A DNA stretch of 36,513 nt, from assembly GCA_937967615.1 (NCBI GenBank), contig CALCMJ010000140.1, positions 1 to 36,513 of the forward strand, read 5' to 3'. Position 1 is the first letter of the stretch; each line of letters opens with the position of its first letter. The stretch is from an uncultured Saprospiraceae bacterium. GTDB taxonomy: Bacteria; Bacteroidota; Bacteroidia; Chitinophagales; Saprospiraceae. Below are positions 26,756 to 35,639 of this stretch, in pieces. The position numbers were made by a program, and so were the translations under genes. The notes below the pieces were generated by a model, which worked only from the letters and a program-made list of their open reading frames with translations, had not been told where the DNA came from and did no database searches.

Positions 26756-27600
26756 TAGAATTGCATCTTGCTTTTATATTTGTGAGCACCTCCGGCGTTT
26801 TAGGAAAGTATATTCAAATGCCACCTCCTGTCACAATCTGGTGGAGAGGGGCAATAGCAGGGCTTATTTTATACCTTTTTTGCCGCTATCTCAAATATGA
26901 TCTAAGCATAAAGAACGTCAAGCATAGATATTTGTTAATCGTAGGTGCTGTTTTTCTGGGATTGCATTGGGTAAGTTATTTTTATGCATTGTACTATTCT
27001 AACGTTGCATTGGCATTGTTGACATTATATACATATCCTGCAATGACAACATTGTTAGAACCCTTGATTTTAAAAACTAAATTTCAACCCGTTCATCTAT
27101 TATTAGCGCTTCTTATTTTATTAGGCATTTATATTATGTCACCAAGCTTAGATTTAGGTAATGATAAAATCATTGCAATCATTTTGGGTTTAGTCTCTGG
27201 TCTTACTTATGCATTGAGAAATCTATTAACAAAGGATTTGGCTGTTGCGAAGAATGGTTCTGTCTTGATGTTTTATCAACTCTTAATTATTTCAATTTTA
27301 TTAATCCCTGTCATTTTTTTGCTTGATACAAGTAGGATTTCTGAGTTTTGGATTCCCGTATCAGCCTTGGCAATTATTACCACTGCAATAGGTCACACAC
27401 TCATTATTAGAAGTTTTAGAAGCTTTTCTATTACCACTTTCAGTTTGCTTTCCAGTAGTATTCCTATTTTGGGAATTTGTTGGGCGTATCTTTTTCTCGG
27501 AGAAATCCCGAATTGGAGAACAATCATCGGGGGAAGTCTGATTCTTTTGACAGTTCTTATAGAGGCAATCAGAATGGGTAAGACAGCTGCAGAAGAATAA
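26725..27600 (+). CDS. EamA/DMT-superfamily transporter
   Basis: 291 residues with about ten hydrophobic helices and the two-repeat EamA arrangement; F-V-S-T-S-G-V-L-G-K near residue 20 and I-L-G-I-C-W-A-Y-L-F-L-G-E near 250 match the ends of the two repeats. Members export or import small metabolites such as amino acids, their derivatives or cofactors. The start at 26725 lies 31 bases inside the threonine aldolase gene; it gives a short polar N terminus before the first helix. The coupling makes an amino-acid export role plausible but is not proof. Alternative starts would cut into the first membrane helix. Confidence 0.88.
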   Translation: MAVSKSNWNLIELHLAFIFVSTSGVLGKYIQMPPPVTIWWRGAIAGLILYLFCRYLKYDLSIKNVKHRYLLIVGAVFLGLHWVSYFYALYYSNVALALLTLYTYPAMTTLLEPLILKTKFQPVHLLLALLILLGIYIMSPSLDLGNDKIIAIILGLVSGLTYALRNLLTKDLAVAKNGSVLMFYQLLIISILLIPVIFLLDTSRISEFWIPVSALAIITTAIGHTLIIRSFRSFSITTFSLLSSSIPILGICWAYLFLGEIPNWRTIIGGSLILLTVLIEAIRMGKTAAEE

Positions 27601-27776
27601 AATCAAAATCCCCCAATACCAATTAAGTTGTTGGTCTTCTATGTCCTTATCACATCAAAATTTGTAAAACGTAAACAGTTTTTATTTGCGTTCACGTATC
27701 ATGTACGAATTCTTGATATGCTTCAATTTATGTATGTTATAGGAACACTTATGTTTTGTTTTCATCTATTGATGAC

Positions 27777-27805
27777 TTGTCTGAATAGAGTTATCAATAG
27801 TTTTA
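27777..27805 (+). promoter_or_regulatory. Candidate Bacteroidota-type promoter of the lipoprotein pair
   Basis: TTG at 27777-27779 and TAGTTTTA at 27798-27805 are 18 bases apart, one mismatch from the Bacteroidota -33/-7 pattern (TTG, then TAnnTTTG). This would start transcription about 15-20 bases before the ATG at 27827. Weak, because such patterns are frequent in AT-rich DNA. Confidence 0.3.
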
Positions 27806-27826
27806 CTTCTATAAAGTTAAATCAAA

Positions 27827-29413
27827 ATGAAAAAATTTCTATTCTATGCATTCCTTTGCCTAGGTTTAGTGGCCTGTCTTTACTCTTGCAAACATCATCT
27901 AAGTCATAATGTACGTCAGAGCTATACGGATGTAAATGCTGTGTTGCATAAGGACTCGCTGCACGTACCTTTTTTCAAAGCCCATTTCAAAGATGGTAAT
28001 GTAGCAGTTTTAGAAGGATGGTCATTGAATAATACACAGGATTCAGTATTTGGATCTGGGCGGTTGTATGATTTATACAGGCACAATATAGAAAATGGAA
28101 TCTTGTCATTTGCTATTGATGACATTGCTATTATAGAAACCAATGATTTAGAACAAGTTAAATCTAAAGATGGAAGCCGAGTAGCAGCTCTAACAATTTT
28201 AACTGCCGTAAATCTTGCTTTGGATGCTGCATGTGCATTAAACCCAAAGGCTTGTTTTGGATCATGCCCAACATTTTATGTAGATGGAAGCGATATCATT
28301 CATGGCGCAAATGCTGAAGGATTTTCTAATGCAATTTCTCCAGCGCTTGAGTATGGAGATATAGATGCTCTTCAACATAGTACTTCTAAGGAGCATTTTC
28401 AATTAACGATGAAAAATGAAGCGTTTGAAACGCATATGGTAAATCAAGTATACTTGCATGCCGTACTTAAAAATAGGGATGAACATGCTTTCCATGATAG
28501 CAATGGAAATTACTACAAATCTAAAGATATATTTTCGGCCTCAGAAGCGAAAGCGGATGGAATAGATGTATTAGGAGATGTATTAAGAATGGATAACAAT
28601 GAATATTTTTCTGCAACGGATTCATTTGATCTGACAAGCAAAGAAGAACTCATTCTTGAATTTGACAATCTACCTGATGAAGAACTTGGAATAGTAATTA
28701 ATCATAAGCAAACACTCCTAACTACATTTTTACTGTATAGTGGAATTTCATATATGGGTGATGAGGTAGGAGATTATTTTGCGAAAATAGAAACAGATAA
28801 AAGAATTAAAAAGAAGCTTGGTAGTCCATTTAAGAAATTGGGTGGAATCAAAATGTTTGCCTGGAATTACAAAACATCTCGATGGGATTTTATTGAAGAA
28901 TTATACGAAACTGGACCTATTGCAAATAATCTAAAACTGTCTCCCATAAGGAAAAATTTGCCTAGGGATGGAAAGATGCGGATAAAATTAGAAATGTCGA
29001 AAGGGCTTTGGAGGGTTGATTACGTGGGACTGACATCTATAAATGATAGGATAGAACCGCTTAATGTATTTCCATCAGAAATTGAAGTGATAACAGGATC
29101 TGATTACACTATAAATGATATAATTAGAGATGATGAAGACTACTTAGTTTCTTTTCCAGGGGATGAATTTAATTTAATGTTTGATTTTCCAAAAATTGAC
29201 AAGAATCAGAAATATGAGCTTTTTCTATCTGTTAAGGGGTATTACCTAGAATGGATGCGCAAATCGTGGTTAGACGGAAAGGATCTACCCAGATTAAGAA
29301 AGATGCTGTTGCATGATAGAAATACCTGGCGAGAGCTTGCGATAGAATTTAAGACTATGGAGAAGGAAATGGAAACAGTTTTTTGGAACTCTAAATATTC
29401 TGTATTACAATAA
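27827..29413 (+). CDS. Uncharacterised lipoprotein with C-F-G-S-C-P motif
   Basis: A 528-residue protein that I cannot name; it resembles a recurring but uncharacterised Bacteroidota lipoprotein type. The leader offers two possible lipid-attachment cysteines, Cys17 (G-L-V-A-C) and Cys21 (L-Y-S-C). A second hydrophobic stretch lies at about 118-138, followed by N-P-K-A-C-F-G-S-C-P-T-F-Y, a short cysteine motif that looks conserved and may bind metal or form a disulfide. H-G-A-N-A-E-G-F-S-N-A-I-S-P follows. The C-terminal half has no recognised domain and is rich in charged residues. The next gene begins 11 bases downstream on the same strand and is also a lipoprotein, so they probably work together. 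Confidence 0.75.
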   Translation: MKKFLFYAFLCLGLVACLYSCKHHLSHNVRQSYTDVNAVLHKDSLHVPFFKAHFKDGNVAVLEGWSLNNTQDSVFGSGRLYDLYRHNIENGILSFAIDDIAIIETNDLEQVKSKDGSRVAALTILTAVNLALDAACALNPKACFGSCPTFYVDGSDIIHGANAEGFSNAISPALEYGDIDALQHSTSKEHFQLTMKNEAFETHMVNQVYLHAVLKNRDEHAFHDSNGNYYKSKDIFSASEAKADGIDVLGDVLRMDNNEYFSATDSFDLTSKEELILEFDNLPDEELGIVINHKQTLLTTFLLYSGISYMGDEVGDYFAKIETDKRIKKKLGSPFKKLGGIKMFAWNYKTSRWDFIEELYETGPIANNLKLSPIRKNLPRDGKMRIKLEMSKGLWRVDYVGLTSINDRIEPLNVFPSEIEVITGSDYTINDIIRDDEDYLVSFPGDEFNLMFDFPKIDKNQKYELFLSVKGYYLEWMRKSWLDGKDLPRLRKMLLHDRNTWRELAIEFKTMEKEMETVFWNSKYSVLQ

Positions 29414-29424
29414 AAGAATAAATT

Positions 29425-29928
29425 ATGAAAAATCTAATTTTAGTTGTAGTTGTATTGACTTTCATAAGTGCTTGTAAAACACCTGAATATTTACCAAAAC
29501 CAGAAGGATACAAACAGTATGTTAAGGGTTCTTTTTTTAACGTTAACATGTCTAATGGAGAAAAATATTTAGGAGAAATTATTGCAGTTGATGAAAAGAA
29601 AATAAGCCTACTAAGTCTTGATGATGAGATTATTTTTGTGTCAAAGACTGAAATAGAATCTGCGAAAATTTTGGTTTCTATGACAAGTGAAAAGCCTAAG
29701 GCGATTGTAACCGCTGCTAGCTTGATAAATTTAACTTCTATTGGCCATGGTTATTATGGAGTGATTACATTACCTATAAATATCTTAGCCACTACTGGCC
29801 TTGCTGTAGATGTTGCCACACCGTATTCAATTGAATATCCAGAATTTATTGCATGGGATCAGATATATAAGTTTGCAAGATTCCCTCAGGGGGTTCCGCA
29901 AGGAATAAAGTTAAATAGGATTCATTAA
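29425..29928 (+). CDS. Small uncharacterised lipoprotein
   Basis: 167 residues with an SPII leader (F-I-S-A-C, Cys17). After a short linker, a beta-rich segment (V-N-M-S-N-G-E-K-Y-L-G-E-I-I-A-V-D...I-S-L-L-S-L-D-D-E-I) resembles small SH3/LSM-like barrel strands. Residues about 93-128 are rather hydrophobic (A-A-S-L-I-N-L-T-S-I-G-H-G-Y-Y-G-V-I-T-L-P-I-N-I-L split over a turn). No family is recognised. It is 11 bases after the large lipoprotein gene and is presumably cotranscribed. It converges with the quinone-reductase gene. Confidence 0.72.
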   Translation: MKNLILVVVVLTFISACKTPEYLPKPEGYKQYVKGSFFNVNMSNGEKYLGEIIAVDEKKISLLSLDDEIIFVSKTEIESAKILVSMTSEKPKAIVTAASLINLTSIGHGYYGVITLPINILATTGLAVDVATPYSIEYPEFIAWDQIYKFARFPQGVPQGIKLNRIH

Positions 29929-29970
29929 AACTGCAGTACAGATGCAAGTAGGGGCATAAGCTGTTTTAAT
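29924..29970. terminator. Weak bidirectional terminator between convergent genes
   Basis: ATTAAAAC (29924-29931) pairs with GTTTTAAT (29963-29970), with a possible G-C/C-G extension after one mismatch, around a large loop. It overlaps the stop of the + gene and lies before the stop of the - gene. The stem is A/T-rich, so termination strength is doubtful. Confidence 0.35.
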
Positions 29971-29997
29971 AATTTGAGTATTGTAATTAGGACTAAA

Positions 29998-30666
29998 TTA
30001 AATTTTCAAAATCTTGCTTGGGTTAAGCGCTTTCTTTAAATAATCCTTGTACTCTATGATAATATTTTCTCTTTCTTTTTGGCTTATTTTAGAAACACCA
30101 TAGGCAATAAAGGGGTCAAGTACTGTATAACCCAATAATTCGAATGTGCCTTCATGGATATTGTTTAGAATTTCTTCAATAGATTTTTCATTCTGCCGAT
30201 GTGGATTGTAATCAGCTTTAGGACTGCCAGTAGTTGTACTTATAAAAGCGTGTCTTCCTTTAAATCTTCCAGTTTCGTCAAAACCATAGTCTCCTCCATA
30301 AGCTACACCATATGCCATGATACGATCAACCCATCCTTTGAGAATTGCTGGCATGCCCCACCACCACATGGGGAAATTAAAGTTTATTATATCAGCTGAA
30401 ATGAGTTTTTCTATTTCAAACTGTATGTCATTAGCAAAGCTGTTGTGTTTGGAACTATATAATTGCTCATTAGCATATTTGTAGTAGGGGTCACCACTTA
30501 GATCTTTAAAATCATTTTTTGAAGCTACAGGATTAAAAGACATTTTATATAAGTCACTCAGCTCAACTTCATATCCAGTTTTTATTAAAACCTCACTTGC
30601 AGTACTTGCTAAAGCACTGCAAAAGGAATTGGGATTTTCATGCGCATGTACAATGAGACATTTCAT
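29998..30666 (-). CDS. NAD(P)H:quinone reductase-like flavoprotein
   Basis: 222 residues of the flavodoxin-like-fold NAD(P)H dehydrogenase (quinone)/KefF/MdaB group. It opens K-C-L-I-V-H-A-H-E-N-P-N-S-F, the phosphate loop that holds FAD/FMN in this family, and has N-F-P-M-W-W-W-G-M-P-A-I-L-K-G-W-V-D-R near residues 97-115, the signature around the flavin ring and dimer interface. It should reduce quinones by two electrons. No signal peptide. It lies 70 bases downstream of ettA on the same strand, so it may be cotranscribed, though the functions are not related in any obvious way. Confidence 0.9.
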   Translation of the reverse strand: MKCLIVHAHENPNSFCSALASTASEVLIKTGYEVELSDLYKMSFNPVASKNDFKDLSGDPYYKYANEQLYSSKHNSFANDIQFEIEKLISADIINFNFPMWWWGMPAILKGWVDRIMAYGVAYGGDYGFDETGRFKGRHAFISTTTGSPKADYNPHRQNEKSIEEILNNIHEGTFELLGYTVLDPFIAYGVSKISQKERENIIIEYKDYLKKALNPSKILKI

Positions 30667-30736
30667 TTCCTTTTATTTTTTATGTACTGATGTTGAATAG
30701 CTTGATGTGTTTGCAATCTGGTCAAGACCATCTTTC

Positions 30737-32407
30737 CTATAACAAAGTTTTAAACCTAGGTCTTTTAGGGGGAACATCACCAAGTCTCTCTTTTTTCTTT
30801 TCCTCATACGCTTGAAAGTTTCCTTCAAAGAATAAAACCTCTCCATCATCTTCATAGGATAGTATATGAGTAGCTAATTTATCTATAAACCATCTATCGT
30901 GTGATATCATGAGAACACATCCTGCAAAATTTTCTATAGCTTCTTCCAATGCTTGCAGTGTGTTTACATCAATGTCATTTGTAGGCTCATCCAACAAGAT
31001 GACATTTCCACCTTCTTTTAAAGTTATGGCAAGATGTAATCTATTTTTTTCTCCACCAGAAAGTACTTCGACTTTCTTTTGTTGGTCGCTTCCAGCAAAG
31101 TTAAATTTGCTTAGATAAGCACGCGCATTAATCTCTTTTCCTCCAATATTTATAAAATCATGTCCTTGGCTAATAACTTCGTATACAGTTTTCTCAGGGA
31201 CCAAATCTTTGTGCGCTTGATCCACATAAGCAAGTTTAACTGTAGTACCTATATCGATTGTTCCGGAATCAGGTTTTTCTTCTCCCATGATCATTCTAAA
31301 AAGTGTTGACTTCCCTACACCATTGGGTCCTATTATTCCAACAATGGCATTTTTTGGAACGGAGAAACTAAGGTTTTCGATAAGAATCCTTTTGTCGTAA
31401 GATTTAGTTAGAGAATTGATATCTATAACATTATCTCCTAACCTAGGTCCTGGAGGTATAAATAACTCGAGATTTGCTTCTTTGTCTTTTATCTCCTGAC
31501 TACTAAGCGATTCATAAGCTTTTAATCTGGCCTTTCCTTTTGATTGCTTTGCTTTAGGATTCATTCTAGACCACTCAAGTTCTCTTTTAAGCGCTTTTTG
31601 TCTCTTTGATTCTGCTTTTTCTTCGTTTGCAAGTCTGTTTGACTTTTGATCTAGCCAAGAGCTATAATTGCCTTCCCAAGGTATTCCTTCACCTCTATCC
31701 AATTCTAATATCCAACCTGCTACATTGTCTAGGAAGTAACGATCATGCGTTACTGCTATGACTGTACCTGGAAATGACTTTAGAAACTGTTCTAGCCAAT
31801 GCACACTTTCTGCATCTAAATGGTTAGTAGGTTCATCAAGTAGTAAGATGTCAGGTTTACTTAATAGAAGTCTACATAGAGCCACACGCCTACGTTCACC
31901 TCCAGATAAGACTGAGACTTTTGCGTCATCAGGAGGGCATCTCAGAGCGTCCATTGCAAGTTCCAAAGTATGATCTAAGTTCCAAGCATCTAAGTGATCC
32001 ATTTTCTCTAGTAGGTCCCCTTGTTCTTCTATGAGTTTCATCATAGCATCATTATCCATTGGCTCAGCTAGTTTGTTTGAAATATCTTCATAGGCTTTAG
32101 CAACTTCTACGATATGTTGAACACCTTCTTGTACAATCTCTTTGACGGTTTTAGTTTCATCCAGTTCTGGTTCTTGCGCTAGGTATCCTATTTTATACTC
32201 TTTATCAAAGGTGACCTTGCCTTCATAATTTGTATCTAGTCCTGCGATAATTTTTATAAGACTGGATTTTCCAGATCCGTTTAAACCGAGTACACCTATT
32301 TTGGCTCCATAGAAAAACGAAAGCCATATATTTTTTAAAACTTGCTTCTTTGGTGGGAACGTTTTAGTCACACCCTCCATTGAGAAAATTATTTTTTTGT
32401 CAGTCAT
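30737..32407 (-). CDS. ettA: Energy-dependent translational throttle protein EttA
   Basis: An ABC-F protein that binds the ribosomal E site and adjusts translation to the ATP/ADP ratio. The 556 residues match the usual 555. Two nucleotide-binding domains are visible: first Walker A G-L-N-G-S-G-K-S-S near residue 40, signature L-S-G-G-E-R-R-R-V-A and L-L-D-E-P-T-N-H-L-D near 190; second G-P-N-G-V-G-K-S-T near 355, L-S-G-G-E-K-N-R and L-L-D-E-P-T-N-D-I-D near 475. Between them lies a charged linker matching the P-site tRNA interaction motif region (about 240-310: A-E-S-K-R-Q-K-A-L...S-R-M-N-P-K-A-K-Q-S-K). No membrane domain, as expected for ABC-F. The C-terminal tail is short. Confidence 0.95.
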   Translation of the reverse strand: MTDKKIIFSMEGVTKTFPPKKQVLKNIWLSFFYGAKIGVLGLNGSGKSSLIKIIAGLDTNYEGKVTFDKEYKIGYLAQEPELDETKTVKEIVQEGVQHIVEVAKAYEDISNKLAEPMDNDAMMKLIEEQGDLLEKMDHLDAWNLDHTLELAMDALRCPPDDAKVSVLSGGERRRVALCRLLLSKPDILLLDEPTNHLDAESVHWLEQFLKSFPGTVIAVTHDRYFLDNVAGWILELDRGEGIPWEGNYSSWLDQKSNRLANEEKAESKRQKALKRELEWSRMNPKAKQSKGKARLKAYESLSSQEIKDKEANLELFIPPGPRLGDNVIDINSLTKSYDKRILIENLSFSVPKNAIVGIIGPNGVGKSTLFRMIMGEEKPDSGTIDIGTTVKLAYVDQAHKDLVPEKTVYEVISQGHDFINIGGKEINARAYLSKFNFAGSDQQKKVEVLSGGEKNRLHLAITLKEGGNVILLDEPTNDIDVNTLQALEEAIENFAGCVLMISHDRWFIDKLATHILSYEDDGEVLFFEGNFQAYEEKKKERLGDVPPKRPRFKTLL

Positions 32408-32445
32408 AAGAACAGATTTGATTGTACTGAAAATTTAGTAGACCG

Positions 32446-32477
32446 TAAAAGTAGTATTTCGAAGGGGATTTAGCCAA
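32446..32477 (-). promoter_or_regulatory. Candidate ettA promoter
   Basis: On the minus strand, TTG (32477-32475) and TACTTTTA (32453-32446) are separated by 21 bases, one mismatch from the Bacteroidota TTG/TAnnTTTG pattern. Transcription would start about 35 bases before the ettA ATG at 32407. No other match this good was seen in this gap. Confidence 0.4.
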
Positions 32478-32654
32478 TTAAGGCGGAAGTGGAGTTTATT
32501 TTTTCAACAATTGAAATTTAAGTACCTAACTCTTATTTCATTCAGGCTAATAATTTGTAATTTGCCAGCGTTATATATTTATTAATAGGAGAGGCCATTC
32601 CAAAATTCGTTCAGGTAGTAAATTGCCTGAAAAAGCCAAAAAAAACCTATAAAT

Positions 32655-32689
32655 AAAAAGAGGACGCGATTACCATACGTCCTCTTTTT
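32655..32689 (-). terminator. Strong intrinsic terminator
   Basis: AAAAAGAGGACG (32655-32666 region) pairs with CGTCCTCTTTTT (32678-32689) around an 11-base loop. A/T runs flank both sides, so it can act in either direction, and a longer T-run follows on the + strand. It lies about 40 bases after the stop of the 29-residue gene at 32728, which supports that small frame as a real transcription unit. Confidence 0.8.
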
Positions 32690-32727
32690 TTTTTGTGATA
32701 AATTCAAGTTGATCTTATACCCTAATA

Positions 32728-32817
32728 TTAGTCAGGAATAACATCAAAAGCGTGTAACAACCAAGTTAATATAGCTGCGACAAGCAATAATCCAATTGTA
32801 GGTATTACGTATTCCAT
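32728..32817 (-). CDS. 29-residue single-pass membrane micro-protein
   Basis: An ATG at 32817-32815 opens a 29-codon frame ending at TAA (32730-32728). The product begins M-E-Y-V-I-P-T-I-G-L-L-L-V-A and continues A-I-L-T-W-L-L-H-A-F-D-V-I-P-D. Residues 5-22 are an uninterrupted hydrophobic stretch with a short acidic end, as in small membrane subunits or modulators. No family is recognised. Support: a complete frame inside an otherwise geneless 560-base gap, a membrane-helix composition, and a strong terminator about 40 bases beyond. Against: such short frames occur by chance in AT-rich DNA. I saw no neighbouring respiratory genes for which it might be a subunit. Confidence 0.55.
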   Translation of the reverse strand: MEYVIPTIGLLLVAAILTWLLHAFDVIPD

Positions 32818-32966
32818 AATTGAAAGTTTAGTTCACTTCTAAGATATACATAATATTTTACAAATACCGTAAATATCCACGTTAAAGTTTGGAATTTACA
32901 CTAATTAAGTATATAGTTCCGCTACTTACATCCAAAACAAAATTTTATATGCTCTATTGTTGGGTT

Positions 32967-35102
32967 TTAAAGCTTTAGCAAGCGATATTGGCTTATTTCA
33001 GAGCTATTTTCTACAATTACATTGTAAATACCATTTGGGAGCACGTCAATTGCTATTCCGGTATTTGTTACAGTGTAGGATTCTAACATCAATGTACCAA
33101 TGTTGTTGTAGATCGTAATGTTGATTTGTTCTTGATTCGGGGAACCAAAAAAGACCTCATTAGTCGCAGGATTAGGATACATCCCCAATCGCAATTTATT
33201 GTAATCGATACTGATGACATCTGAATAGCTGAATTCGCCATTTACATCTACTTGTTTTAGTCTATAGTAGTTTGTGCCCTCTATTGGATCTTTATGGGTA
33301 TGCTGGTATGTCCTTTGAATAGTGGAATTCAAGTTTCCTTCAACTTTACCTACCGTATTATAATCTCTCCCATCAATGGAATGTTCAATAGAAAAATAAT
33401 CATTGTCTATTTCTGTAAGGGTAGCCCATTCTAGGCTTACTTGATTTTCTTGCAGAATCCCTTTGAAACTTATCAATTCCACTGGCAAAATTAAAATATC
33501 GTTACCATGCTGATAAAAAGTGCTAAATGAATTAGCATCAGCAGTGATAAAAATGTCTCCATTTGGTCCATAAAACCCGCTGTTTGTTTGAGAAAGGTAT
33601 GTGGAATTTATATTGATACCTCCAGAGCAAGTTTCTGGAGATTTTCTACTTATAATATCTGTTGTACTTGTGAGACTAGGATCAGCAGCTTGTAACGCTG
33701 CATATTCAGCAGCAGTATAATAAAGTGTTATCTCTACAGGGGAACTTGGTTGGTTTTCTGGCGTGATAGTTATATCTCTATTAATATAACTCATTCCTAC
33801 ATAACGTGTTACAGATGAATTGAACGATTCAAAATATACATTACCCAAATCATTTCCTTTTGCATCAATTGTGCATAAAATATCGCAATTGGAATCCAAT
33901 ATATTGACTGGCTCATTGGTGTTGCCTGCTGCAAGAGAAATCTCAGTAGATGGAATGGTCTTGCATTGGTCTATGTCGCTCATAAGAATAGGGTATATGC
34001 CCAAGCATCTATTTTCAACTGTAGCTCTGTTGCCGCATGCTCCATGATTCCCAGTTATTGATGCTGCATTCGTTGAATTTGCTAAGTACGAACAGACAAG
34101 ATTGGTTTCACAAACTTTCAATTTGTCATTTTGTTCTATATTTAAATCTGTAATTGTAGCCGGATCTATACCGTCTAATGCAGATATGGAAATCAAGTCA
34201 TCACAATTGAATATAGATAAAATACCATCTATTGACGCAAGGTTATCAAACCCTTCCATTGTGGTGACATATGGTGCATTGCCTATGTAAAGATTTCCTC
34301 CTACAGTTGTCAAATTGCTAAAGGCTGAGAAATCTGCAACATTGATATTGTCATTAATATAAAGATAATCGGCTATAGTTGTTAAGCTTTCAAGCCCAGT
34401 AAAAGAAGTCATTGCATTGTTGTTCAGTATATATGTGAAACTATCAACTGATGTTACGTTATCAAGCCCCTTCAAACTAGTAAGCGTTGCATTATTAGCA
34501 ACGTGGAGAATGCCAGGAATGGTAGTGAGGCCTTCCAAACCTGAAAGATCAGTTAAATTGTCATTATTCCTAGCTATTAGAAAACCTCCAATTGATGTGA
34601 GTGAAGACAATGCAGAGATTGAAGTAAGAGAGAGGTTGTCATTTAGATAGATGAACTTGCCAATAGAGTTCACGCTTTGTAAGCCAGTGAGATCTACTAA
34701 ACCATCCATGTTATTCAAATATAGGAATCCAGGAATTTCTGTGATACCCTGCAGACCATCAAGATTGGTTAAAAGCTCATTGAAATACATAAAAATAAAA
34801 TCTCCTAAAGTAGTGATATTGCTTAAGCCAGAAATATCTGTGAGTAGATGATTTTCACGAATATATATGTAACCTCCTACACTCGTAATTGCAGATAAAC
34901 CATCAAGGTTTGTAATGTCACCTGTTAAATCTTGAATGAATAGATTTCCTTCTATTTGGGTGCAACCACTATAGTTGTAACTGAAATCATCAATATCCTG
35001 TTGCGAGTTCAATACTAATGAAGTACCCGTAGGAATACAAGTTTGCGCGAAAGCCCCGAAATTTGCCATAAGGCAAATTATCGTAATTGTTAAGTATTTC
35101 AT
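32967..35102 (-). CDS. T9SS-exported protein with receptor L-domain/LRR-like repeats
   Basis: 711 residues with a signal peptide ending F-A-Q near 20. From residue 63, ten perfectly phased 24-residue units with the pattern [LIV]-T-x-[LI]-x-G-L-x-x-[LIV]-T-[ST]-[IV]-x-G-x-[LI]-x-[IL] run to 302, and an eleventh (25 residues) ends near 327, then a Cys-rich cap (V-C-E-T-N-L-V-C). These form a right-handed solenoid of the receptor-L-domain/LRR type. A middle domain without a name follows, then a fibronectin-like segment (L-P-V-E-L-I-S-F-K-G...L-E-W-A-T near 545), and a final type A sorting domain (M-Y-P-N-P-A at about 637 to the end), which targets it to the type IX system and the cell surface. 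Likely an adhesin or binding protein. Confidence 0.9.
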   Translation of the reverse strand: MKYLTITIICLMANFGAFAQTCIPTGTSLVLNSQQDIDDFSYNYSGCTQIEGNLFIQDLTGDITNLDGLSAITSVGGYIYIRENHLLTDISGLSNITTLGDFIFMYFNELLTNLDGLQGITEIPGFLYLNNMDGLVDLTGLQSVNSIGKFIYLNDNLSLTSISALSSLTSIGGFLIARNNDNLTDLSGLEGLTTIPGILHVANNATLTSLKGLDNVTSVDSFTYILNNNAMTSFTGLESLTTIADYLYINDNINVADFSAFSNLTTVGGNLYIGNAPYVTTMEGFDNLASIDGILSIFNCDDLISISALDGIDPATITDLNIEQNDKLKVCETNLVCSYLANSTNAASITGNHGACGNRATVENRCLGIYPILMSDIDQCKTIPSTEISLAAGNTNEPVNILDSNCDILCTIDAKGNDLGNVYFESFNSSVTRYVGMSYINRDITITPENQPSSPVEITLYYTAAEYAALQAADPSLTSTTDIISRKSPETCSGGININSTYLSQTNSGFYGPNGDIFITADANSFSTFYQHGNDILILPVELISFKGILQENQVSLEWATLTEIDNDYFSIEHSIDGRDYNTVGKVEGNLNSTIQRTYQHTHKDPIEGTNYYRLKQVDVNGEFSYSDVISIDYNKLRLGMYPNPATNEVFFGSPNQEQINITIYNNIGTLMLESYTVTNTGIAIDVLPNGIYNVIVENSSEISQYRLLKL

Positions 35103-35639
35103 GAATAAGGGTGTTTATTAGTTGTTACAAAATAATGATTTAGAAGCTACTTCTAATAAATATAAGGGATAATTTCAAAATATGACAGGTATTAACATAG
35201 CTTCTATATAAAGCTCTATTAATTTGGAATCCGCAGATACCACAAATAGCAAGCAAAATCATTACGAATAAGACAAAACGCACACAAAATACTTCATGAG
35301 TTTACATAAGGTGTAAACGGAATTATATATCGCTAGTGCATTTTACATAAGAAACAATAAATAATCAAAATTGATTATTGCTGAAGGAATAGATCGTGAG
35401 CTCATTCAATCAATATTTATGTGTGTCATGAATGCAATCCTCGTCTTCAAGTTCTTTTTCTATAAAATATGGGCGAATTTATATGTGTGCAATATCTCCT
35501 TAATTAGACTACTAGCTAATTTTAGCTGACTTGAAAAGACTTGTTTTCACCTTCCATACTCCATACGTGTATAAGGAAGGCTCCAATGGAAGAAATTAAT
35601 ATCGCATTCTCTTATGATGTTAAGTAAGCCTATTTAGCT
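35103..35639. other. AT-rich gap upstream of the LRR gene
   Basis: About 540 bases without a gene. It must hold the LRR-protein promoter, but no clean TTG/TAnnTTTG match was found. CCTTCC (35550-35555) and GGAAGG (35575-35580) can pair, and CTTCCAT/ATGGAAG (35551-35557/35586-35592) is an alternative pairing, close to the structured element that follows. Confidence 0.5.

Noticed and set aside
27628-27909. 93-codon TTG-start frame before the large lipoprotein
   Set aside because: It overlaps the start of a well-supported lipoprotein gene in another frame and covers the likely promoter region.
32610-32631. Terminator hairpin TTCAGGTA/TGCCTGAA
   Set aside because: The stem is good but no T-run follows on either strand; the adjacent hairpin at 32655-32689 is the convincing terminator.
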